Source of the DNA: Ramicandelaber brevisporus
Taxonomy: Eukaryota > Kickxellomycota > Ramicandelaberales > Ramicandelaberaceae
Assembly: GCA_025201865.1 (NCBI GenBank)
Contig: MU603146.1
Coordinates: forward strand, 1-13,243
DNA: 13,243 nt
Direction: 5' to 3'
Shown: positions 7,301 to 13,243 of the stretch, in pieces
How the letters are laid out: every line of letters begins with the position of its first letter
How positions within the stretch are numbered: position 1 is the first letter of the stretch
Position numbers and translations under genes: made by a program
Notes under the pieces: model-generated
Told to the model about the DNA's origin: nothing
Database searches by the model: none
Seen by the model: the letters and a program-made list of their open reading frames with translations, nothing else

Positions 7301-10300
7301 GCTTGTTGAACGCCTGTTTGGTCTCAAGAAGCTTCGCAGTGAGACTATGTTTTATGACTGGGATGACTTTTCAACTGGTATCTACAACTCAGCTGTGTCA
7401 AGCTCAGACTCTGCGAGCGATGCTTCTAGCAAGCTGCTTCCATGTGCTGAGATGTTTGTCAGATCCACACTGGCTGGTTATGAGTATTGGATTAGCGACA
7501 AGTATTCATTGAGCAAGGCATCCACCTCTCATCTGTCATCTGGTCACTATCGCCATCTTGTCTTTGACATCACAGCCGAGCAACTGCAAGATGCCGCCAG
7601 CTCCTTTGCCTCGATTGTGCTTGGTATCATCACAGAGCGCCAGAGTACCAACAAGAAGCAGTTCAATCTGGCAAAGCTGGGTGGTGAGGACGATGCTTTC
7701 ATCATGTCACTCTACACATTGATTGGTCACCAGTGCTGGCCGCATGTTCCTGCTCTTCGCACCCACGCCGAGCGTCGTTTGGCTGAAGTTCGCTCCAAGG
7801 CACCGCGCCATAATGGTTTGTTAGTACTTGGCGGCTATGATTGGGATTTGCCTAGTGTGCCAAGTAGTATTCAGCCTGCACTGGAAGTATTCAAGTCGTC
7901 GATTCCAGACTTGGACGAGAGAGCGCAGCTGGCTCATGACAGTGAGTATGCATATGACGAAGATAGCCGCACTAAAGCTGCTGCCAAGCTGGCCAAGCTG
8001 CCAAAGCTTGATTCTCTGTTGCAAGAGTACTTTGATTTGTACATGGATAGCAACCTGGCTCCATCTAAGCCAGTTTCTAGCGCTACTACTACCTCCAACA
8101 AGGATGAAGAAGCTGCTTTGATTTCAGCGCGTGAGAAAGCAGCCAAGTGGGAGGCAATGTCATTTGAGCAGCGGTATGAAGAGCGTCCTTCGGTCATCTT
8201 TGAGCACGAGTATCAACGCCATTTCCTGAATGCTGATCCAGATGACTTTGTGCAGCGTCTCATTGATGCCGCCTTCAAAGAATCTCCATCTGAATCGAGT
8301 GCTGGCAGTGATATTGACGATGAAGACAAAAATGACAGTGATGATGGCTCGTTTATTGATGTTGAAGTGGAATCTAAAATGCACACTGAGCTGGATGCGC
8401 TGGATGAGCCATCTGACATTCGTGCTGCTCTGTCGCTTGATGTTCCTGAGTCGTGCATCTCCTACAAGCTGGACAAGTTCCTCAACTTTTTCAAGACTCG
8501 CCAGGTTCTGCTTTATCGACTTCTCCCTCGCCAGACTCAGGTCCTTGGAGAGTGGCTGTTGGCTGTTGCATTCTGCTCTCTGGCTAGTGTGTCCCAGCGC
8601 GACAGAGCTATTGCATATTACATGCGACTGCCATCCACATCCTTCGTTGCTGTCACATCGCTGATTGCTGCCGCTGGACTGGTCACGATTGAAGAGGCTG
8701 AGAAACAGCAGTACTCGAATGCATTGAATGAGGCTGCTGTGGCTGCTGGCATTGCTGAGAAGGATGCTACTGAGAAGAAAGCCGATGAAGTCGCTGAACC
8801 AAAACCTCCAATTGTTGAGCTGCCTGCTGCCTGCCATACGCGCTTGATTTCTGGTCTGCTTGTTACTGATGAGCCTCAAGCTCCATTGCGATTCATGCTG
8901 CAGCCCGAGATGCTTGACTGGAACAGTGGCCGTATCGCACTCTTCTGTTTACGCCGGCTGTCTGAGTTTGTGACGCCACAGCTGTACACGCGCGTCATTG
9001 GCGGCATTCTCTCAGGCGACTTGCCATTCTTGAATGATCTTGTCGACTCCATGTCTGGGCTCATGAAGAAGAAGAAGCGACCGAGTCTCAAGGTTGGCAT
9101 CAACAAGGAGATTATCCGCATGCTAGCTGAGCTGCCATCCAAGCAGCATCGCTTCATGATTAAGCGCGAGTTCACTCGCTGGGGTGCACATCGTGATGTC
9201 ATGCTGCTCATCTTTGATATTCTTACTGGCTTTGTTCGCGATGCGCCATCTCGCACAACAAGCTACGGCGTCGATCCCGCTACTGGCGCTCCAATACCTG
9301 CTGATGAGGTGGCTGATTGGGCTTGGTCATTGCTGCGCGAGGCTGCCTCCGCTCCAGTTGCGTATGCTCGAAACAAGGACAGTTTGCGGACTGCTGTTGG
9401 TATCGAAGAGCCCAAGAATGCAATTCCAATGGAGCTCAGTGTCAAGATGATTAGTGGGCTGTGTCATCTCTCCACTGACACGTATCCTGAGAACATGCTG
9501 CCAGCGCTAGGCTACAAATCGAAGGTGATGGAGGAGCTGATTGATTTGGTCAAGGAGACATCAAACGTGGCATTCCATAACACTGATCAGCAGCTGATGG
9601 CGTTGGAGTATATTCTGATGCCAGCTGTGCGCCGTGCTTTAGCCACACTTGCTGAGATGCCGGGTCTGTATCCAACCGCCACTCCTGCCGAGCTCAACCT
9701 GTACGAGACGACCAAGTATGACTATGCAACCATCGTCTACTATCACGCATATAATGTGCTGTTCGGTGTCAATAAGCCTCAGTCACTCAAGGTTATTGCT
9801 GACAAGAAGCCAGAGCTAATTCATCAGTTCTTTGAGATGATGCAGCTCCTCTTCTCGCTTGTTCAGCGTCATGAAATGCTGGGTATCCACAAGGCGGCGA
9901 TAGTTCCAATGCTCGCTGAAGATCAGGCTCGTGTCACTCTCTGGCGCAACAGCTACATCTCCACTCTCTCGTGCCTTGCCAGCACCACAGAGCCACAGTT
10001 GAGTGAGCTTACCAAGACTGCCTTTGAGGGACTCGCGTCTCTGATGCAGCAAGCTGCCACCATCTTTGAGACTGCCATGAATCGTCCCTTGGTCTCTGGC
10101 TTGGCTGCCTCTGCCAAGAGCCTGTTGAGCCAAATGATTCACAGTCTGTCCTATGAGGCTCGCCAGTTGAGTGGACCAGGCGCGGTTAAGCGTTACTATG
10201 CACCAATCACCGAAGGTCCATATCGCGCTCTGTTTGCTGACACAATGCTGAAGCTTTCTATCGAGCACTGGAGCGATTCTCTGTCACGGTGGAGTGAGCC

Positions 10301-12224
10301 AGATCCAGAGTCCACGACTGCCCATCTCTCAAGCAACTGTGACGACGTGGCCAATGAAGCCATCCGCCTGCTTGATCAGCTGGTTGATTTGCTGCTATCA
10401 CCGCCTGGTCCATCATCGACACGCACGTCTTACATCAAGCTTTACAATTCAGCGTTGACAACAATTGCAAGCGAGTGCTTTGGATGGATCAATGGATATG
10501 CTCATGACTATAATGGTAAAAGTAAACAGCACGGTCCAGCTATGCTCCGCTGCATGCTTAACGTTATCCAGTTTATTGCTCGCTGTGCTTTCCCACCAAC
10601 TCCAGACACTGTTCCTGTCGGACGCCAGCACGTCTTCCAAGCGGTACTCTTTGAGAATATTGAAAAGATTACCCACGTTATCCGCTCGTCAGCTTCATCT
10701 TCTACATCCAAAGAACCCAAAATGGAATACAGCAGAGGTCTGTTCAGCGATGTTAGTGGTGAGCATGCCTGGTCATTTGAATTGGTTGAGAAGCTGGCAG
10801 CGTTGGCATTTGAAGAGTTCTTTGATACTGGCTTGAACTCACAGTATGGATTGGTTCGTGAGTTGCCTTTTAACTTGGTACAGAATTCATTTAAGCATAG
10901 AGAAACCCGCCAGCTGGGCCGTCTCAGAGCTATTGTTGAATTGATGAAGACATGCTTGACTTGCATGCCTACCGATCGCTGCTCGCAGTTTGTCAAACTG
11001 TTTGATCGAATGATGTCGTTTGCATTCTCACCGTCGCGTTGTTCGTCTGGCTCTGGTTTTGCCTCAGATGCGACAACAGCACTGGCCGCCGCTGCCAGCT
11101 GTGTCGATTTGATGGTCAAGGAGATTGGCACACTCTTCTTCCAATTGCAGCCTTTCCAGCTGGCATCTGCAATTCGCATCAAATTTGATCAGGCAGTCAG
11201 CCGCTCCACGCCAGATCTGTTTGTGAACTGGCTGGAAGAGTTGCTTAAGCACGGTGAAAGAGTCAGCAAAAAGAATCAACTCTTGGTTCAACATGGCATG
11301 ATCATGTACAGTGTCTCGGAGATTGCTGTTATTGTGACTGAGTTGTTGTTTAGTGATCCGCTTGAATGGACTGTGCAGCAGCTGGCTGAGAAACTGGCGT
11401 CGATTTACGGCACAACTGACATGCTGCCAAGCGTGATCAAGAGTCAGCGTCGTTCGACCAAGAGATTGGCGCGCCGTTTTGTTAGCCACCATCGTGAAAT
11501 GATTGCTAACTACGATCCATCTCGCGCTGTGGTGGCTGATTGGGTTGAGAAGTGCAGCAATCCGCACGTTGTAAATATGGAGTTGAACAAGAAGCGGCTG
11601 TCTGTGGCTGTTTCATGGACCAAGGCCAAGATTCTTGCGTGCGACCTGTTTGTTGAACACTCGCACAAGCGGAACGATAGTTCATCAAAGCCAAAGACAT
11701 ATATTCGCCTGCCGTTCATCATGCCGCGCATGATCGAGCTCATTCACCAGCTGCATCTGTCAATGGTGTCTGTTGAGATTTGGAATGGTGACCAGCTTGT
11801 CGAGCCATCAATCTCTCAGGCTTGCAAGTTGATTCGTATTATGAACAACAGTTTCCATAAGTATCGAGTCAAGGACGAAGCTCGTGTTGTGACTGTGTTT
11901 GCCAAGTGGTTGGTGTCGCGCGCTGTTCCGTCTCCGTCTTCGTCCACTGCTCTGGAGAATGGTGATGAGTCGAGCAGGGTTTGGTGGATGGAACTTGCAC
12001 TGGATCGCATCGACGATTTGAAGGGTGGTTCTCGGATCACGCGCACAATTCCTGCCAAACTATCAAGTGAGTATAGTGGCGAGGTGAAACATGCTGCATT
12101 GCTGAGATTGCAGCAGCTCTATGACAAGTTGGAGAATTTGGTGCTCGATCCTGCCAATGGCTACGGAATGCATTTGTGGAAACAGAGATTTACAAAGAAG
12201 CATGACATTCAAAGCAATTGGTAA
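4305..12224 (+). CDS. Giant single-exon protein, probable HEAT/ARM-like alpha-solenoid, family unrecognised
   Basis: 2639 residues in one uninterrupted 7.9-kb frame. Start: first ATG after an in-frame TGA at 4248, with G at +4; the stop is TAA at 12222-12224. Seen: an N-terminal region with an Asn/Ser-rich low-complexity stretch (about residues 70-86), then almost entirely helical sequence with Leu/Ala-rich amphipathic segments. A lysine/asparagine patch at 559-573 resembles a nuclear localisation or RNA-binding patch. An acidic Asp/Ser/Glu linker lies at about 1326-1357 and a charged Lys/Glu linker at about 1463-1505. A KKKKR patch is at 1588-1592 and a basic cluster at 2382-2391. Helix-pair patterns such as GINKEIIRMLAEL and HRDVMLLIFDIL (about 1598-1640) look HEAT-like. 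There is no transmembrane segment, signal peptide or recognisable catalytic motif. Inference: a large scaffold. I found no match to GCN1, UTP20, BLM10 or MON2 signatures, and the function is unknown. Confidence 0.85.
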   Translation: MDNFNITTTTTADAFIGALERLPYSKRLEAAARAAVNCAVSNSAAVHNLVASLFSIGVGPASPVPSVPSSVNNNTSNNNNSNNDGDDSEWIMLFEGQRSGLPARFHYFQVGVVMAAATSNLPLLLSALTAESELAKKLCIPRIVAIADDAALISLVSGNGDGRPLVAKVVRSLLEECIKRKRRAVLDGYVRANWSNPAVVGKYLTACSSQLVFEYLSTKHNPVPFNETKYGYTVESTSNDYEHRFGTSNKGRLLEFHKSALIQLLEHDLKAARSSALAMTNVNERFRWTPEGFAKMRVTEMWRWWISRSSFYQLLGSFDTLDGALQQKVFDLIEQYPCYTQAGSYPDACKPAVSEFINKHAPVFVKISINRTLPLLYEDAINVIKNHIRAFADADLEQTLLAIGRPNALVEDMDSKNSDSHSVRTGYYRIKYDRYGHNLYFDKDTLSKLTPAQLLRYMSFMLNVYPAEATASVVSMMAVSPSDSSGLSMPVLESNNYVTAWCKIMVDFSLTAPEQFGLLVDILATGASRIPYLLLTLLRQMLVELSKRSIPTKSDTDSKNKKNKKRNKKKSKKGTVVDEPAAVYDAVKYSNANLSQVVYDCCVRRIPDPIYLVSILTPSGYDNIQFAGLNVCRSVTSAIIAAVQNHSQNYYILNMVIDALLAVLDNVTKFDDAADIRDSNTLVADILHSLPGLCASADTLADNVPGSDHFSLALATRFKHIVKWLPFTDAATRDRLRAHYPVDVLAKFSISAATAVLVFIIELYPNCKERAAIFAQLAESEQLKSLPGMRECFEWLIDTTDSAVRHALIVDTRSATQSVREKAFTRLIYAVRFSSDIESWAWLMDQLSGSLMRNERLPNRSTLLDRLLDTETISFEERINLVMQSSQAKAESRSTEYSQGLIGELKPIAPNFIQVLNSFDPVTGTPESAALVESRILGGLSAITQQIIGASDFPSYADSFYSRPDVMTALSQLLAKIAFSRALTPEHPYVAFGLRQSYLLVERLFGLKKLRSETMFYDWDDFSTGIYNSAVSSSDSASDASSKLLPCAEMFVRSTLAGYEYWISDKYSLSKASTSHLSSGHYRHLVFDITAEQLQDAASSFASIVLGIITERQSTNKKQFNLAKLGGEDDAFIMSLYTLIGHQCWPHVPALRTHAERRLAEVRSKAPRHNGLLVLGGYDWDLPSVPSSIQPALEVFKSSIPDLDERAQLAHDSEYAYDEDSRTKAAAKLAKLPKLDSLLQEYFDLYMDSNLAPSKPVSSATTTSNKDEEAALISAREKAAKWEAMSFEQRYEERPSVIFEHEYQRHFLNADPDDFVQRLIDAAFKESPSESSAGSDIDDEDKNDSDDGSFIDVEVESKMHTELDALDEPSDIRAALSLDVPESCISYKLDKFLNFFKTRQVLLYRLLPRQTQVLGEWLLAVAFCSLASVSQRDRAIAYYMRLPSTSFVAVTSLIAAAGLVTIEEAEKQQYSNALNEAAVAAGIAEKDATEKKADEVAEPKPPIVELPAACHTRLISGLLVTDEPQAPLRFMLQPEMLDWNSGRIALFCLRRLSEFVTPQLYTRVIGGILSGDLPFLNDLVDSMSGLMKKKKRPSLKVGINKEIIRMLAELPSKQHRFMIKREFTRWGAHRDVMLLIFDILTGFVRDAPSRTTSYGVDPATGAPIPADEVADWAWSLLREAASAPVAYARNKDSLRTAVGIEEPKNAIPMELSVKMISGLCHLSTDTYPENMLPALGYKSKVMEELIDLVKETSNVAFHNTDQQLMALEYILMPAVRRALATLAEMPGLYPTATPAELNLYETTKYDYATIVYYHAYNVLFGVNKPQSLKVIADKKPELIHQFFEMMQLLFSLVQRHEMLGIHKAAIVPMLAEDQARVTLWRNSYISTLSCLASTTEPQLSELTKTAFEGLASLMQQAATIFETAMNRPLVSGLAASAKSLLSQMIHSLSYEARQLSGPGAVKRYYAPITEGPYRALFADTMLKLSIEHWSDSLSRWSEPDPESTTAHLSSNCDDVANEAIRLLDQLVDLLLSPPGPSSTRTSYIKLYNSALTTIASECFGWINGYAHDYNGKSKQHGPAMLRCMLNVIQFIARCAFPPTPDTVPVGRQHVFQAVLFENIEKITHVIRSSASSSTSKEPKMEYSRGLFSDVSGEHAWSFELVEKLAALAFEEFFDTGLNSQYGLVRELPFNLVQNSFKHRETRQLGRLRAIVELMKTCLTCMPTDRCSQFVKLFDRMMSFAFSPSRCSSGSGFASDATTALAAAASCVDLMVKEIGTLFFQLQPFQLASAIRIKFDQAVSRSTPDLFVNWLEELLKHGERVSKKNQLLVQHGMIMYSVSEIAVIVTELLFSDPLEWTVQQLAEKLASIYGTTDMLPSVIKSQRRSTKRLARRFVSHHREMIANYDPSRAVVADWVEKCSNPHVVNMELNKKRLSVAVSWTKAKILACDLFVEHSHKRNDSSSKPKTYIRLPFIMPRMIELIHQLHLSMVSVEIWNGDQLVEPSISQACKLIRIMNNSFHKYRVKDEARVVTVFAKWLVSRAVPSPSSSTALENGDESSRVWWMELALDRIDDLKGGSRITRTIPAKLSSEYSGEVKHAALLRLQQLYDKLENLVLDPANGYGMHLWKQRFTKKHDIQSNW

Positions 12225-12310
12225 CTCAATAAGTTTAAATATAAGCATGCATATATTCTTTTTAAACGATCGTTTTAATTATTCTTTTAGAAAAGAAAGG
12301 TTTAAGGGTG
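12225..12310. terminator. Short convergent spacer holding both 3' ends, with central palindrome
   Basis: Only 86 bp separate the stops of the giant gene (+) and the CaaX-protein gene (-). The stretch is AT-rich and carries a perfect 12-bp palindrome AAACGATCGTTT at 12264-12275, almost exactly midway, plus GCATGC nearby. Both transcripts must be cleaved and polyadenylated here, or overlap into each other's 3' coding ends. Near-consensus words (AATAAG at 12228 on +, AATAAT on - at about 12276-12283) could serve as polyadenylation signals. Confidence 0.5.
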
Positions 12311-12709
12311 TTAAAGAATAGTGCAGCAGCAAGCGCTGGTTGCTGGATCGCGGACATCCGCCAACACAGGCAGCGTAAACTGAATTGGAAACATGCGCAT
12401 TTCTCTTTGCAAATCCTCATGGCGTTGTTTTACAGCGTCATAAAACTCACGAGTAGTGACTTGCTCCGTAAATCCGATGTAGCCACTGCTCTGCGGGTTC
12501 TCGAGATCAACTTCCAGTACGAGCATGTCAATTTGCAGCAGCAGGTGGTTGTTACAGTAGCGGTCGTAAACTGTAGGAAAGTGAAGTTTACCAGCGTACT
12601 GGTCACGGCGTTTGTTGATTGTCGCAATCGTGAGACTGAGACAAGTGCGCAGCTCACGAGTCTGAGCCTCTTGGATACGAGGCAGTCGCTCGTTTACCCA
12701 CTGCTCCAT
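12311..12709 (-). CDS. Small protein with C-terminal CaaX prenylation motif, family unrecognised
   Basis: 132 residues from the ATG at 12709-12707 to the TAA at 12313-12311. Seen: a helical charged N-terminus (MEQWVNERLPRIQEAQTREL), a mixed middle with LLLQIDMLVLEVDL, and a second charged helix (FYDAVKQRHEDLQREM). The last residues are ACCCTIL. The terminal CTIL fits a CaaX box. Family knowledge: a CaaX with X = Leu favours geranylgeranylation, and neighbouring cysteines are often palmitoylated, so membrane anchoring is likely. There is no GTPase P-loop, so it is not a Ras/Rho protein. Start: the ATG has A at -3 and G at +4. The frame stays open upstream to a TAG at 12952-12950 but has no other ATG. 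Codon use looks coding, and the opposite-strand frame lacks an ATG start. A missed upstream exon cannot be excluded. Confidence 0.72.
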   Translation of the reverse strand: MEQWVNERLPRIQEAQTRELRTCLSLTIATINKRRDQYAGKLHFPTVYDRYCNNHLLLQIDMLVLEVDLENPQSSGYIGFTEQVTTREFYDAVKQRHEDLQREMRMFPIQFTLPVLADVRDPATSACCCTIL

Positions 12710-13243
12710 AGTAATTATCAAAGTAATATGATGTTTGTATCTGGTGTCGAGTAAAGCGGAGAAGAAAAGAAAAGAATTATGCAAGCGCAGCCGTTTGAGC
12801 AGAACACAAAGAACAAAGAAGAGGAAGAAGAAGGAGACAAAGCATGATGGTGCAGAGAGAAGACAGGTTACCCTGGTTATGACAAAGACTGTGGATGTTG
12901 AGCTTGTGTAACTGCGAACCTCATGTAACTGAGTACATTCTAAATAGGGCTAAACACAAACCATGATGGATCAAAGGCTATTTGAAACAGATGATAAACC
13001 AATGCGGGTATTAGAAAAGTAGTTGAAGATTGTCGATATTATGAGCAAATGGTTGAAGGTATAGATCTAATCATTAATGGTAAAGTGCTATGTAAAATTG
13101 AGATTGGAGAGTAGATAAGGGACGAACAGATGAGGTTGTGAACGAAGCACTATTTTCATACAGAATGCAGCGAACAAAAGAATCAGGGGTTTGCGAATGA
13201 TGACGATGCTCGTGCTTCCTCCTCTCGTTTGCAGAATGTGAAC
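12710..13243. other. Upstream region of the CaaX-protein gene; no confident gene
   Basis: 534 bp. Positions 12752-12841 are strongly purine-rich on the + strand (pyrimidine-rich on the CaaX gene's strand), resembling the CT-rich tracts near fungal transcription starts. Two copies of TGTAACTG lie at 12907-12914 and 12924-12931. A 19-codon ATG frame at 12963-13022 (+) is the longest thing of note on the + strand, and the window ends with an intron-acceptor-like sequence at 13215-13234. Nothing here is strong enough to call as a gene. Confidence 0.5.

Noticed and set aside
8160-8879. 239-codon open frame on the minus strand inside the giant gene
   Set aside because: It lies fully antisense to a 2639-codon frame, shows no domain, and is one of several such antisense frames (also 6204-6842 and 10508-11182), expected from the codon composition of the real gene.
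12308-12754. 148-codon plus-strand open frame opposite the CaaX gene
   Set aside because: It begins at GTG without an upstream ATG and has no domain; the minus-strand frame has an ATG in good context and a plausible CaaX terminus.

Overview
The window looks like nuclear DNA from a compact, gene-dense and largely intron-free eukaryote, most likely a fungus. The reasons are long uninterrupted ATG-started reading frames on both strands, an F-box protein, a secreted Cys-rich protein behind a TATA box, a C-terminal prenylation motif, and no bacterial-style operons or Shine-Dalgarno sites. The divergent F-box/LRR protein and the intron-poor 7.9-kb gene remind me of early-diverging fungi of the Kickxellomycotina type (Ramicandelaber-like). 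That placement is an impression from memory, not a search result.

Layout: (1) 2-691 (+), the 3' end of a long coiled-coil protein gene cut by the window edge. (2) 692-1024, a convergent AT-rich spacer with a short tandem repeat. (3) 1025-2578 (-), an F-box protein with degenerate leucine-rich repeats. (4) 2579-3616, a roughly 1-kb divergent promoter region holding a TATA box and three different tandem repeats. (5) 3617-3961 (+), a 114-residue secreted protein with eight cysteines, GC3-rich and probably highly expressed. (6) 3962-4304, a 343-bp spacer. (7) 4305-12224 (+), a single-exon 2639-residue protein, apparently an alpha-helical HEAT/ARM-like solenoid with a lysine-rich patch and an acidic linker; its family was not recognised. 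(8) 12225-12310, an 86-bp convergent spacer centred on a 12-bp palindrome. (9) 12311-12709 (-), a 132-residue protein ending in a CaaX box (CTIL) preceded by two more cysteines. (10) 12710-13243, upstream sequence with a possible intron acceptor at the very end.

The genes show no evident functional link; this reads as an ordinary chromosomal neighbourhood, not a dedicated multi-gene system. The items most worth a second look are the single unbroken heptad register of the coiled-coil protein, the possible internal duplication and repeat-laden promoter of the secreted 8-Cys protein, the unassigned giant solenoid, and the small putatively prenylated protein. No rRNA, tRNA, transposon, CRISPR array or virus-like gene was seen.
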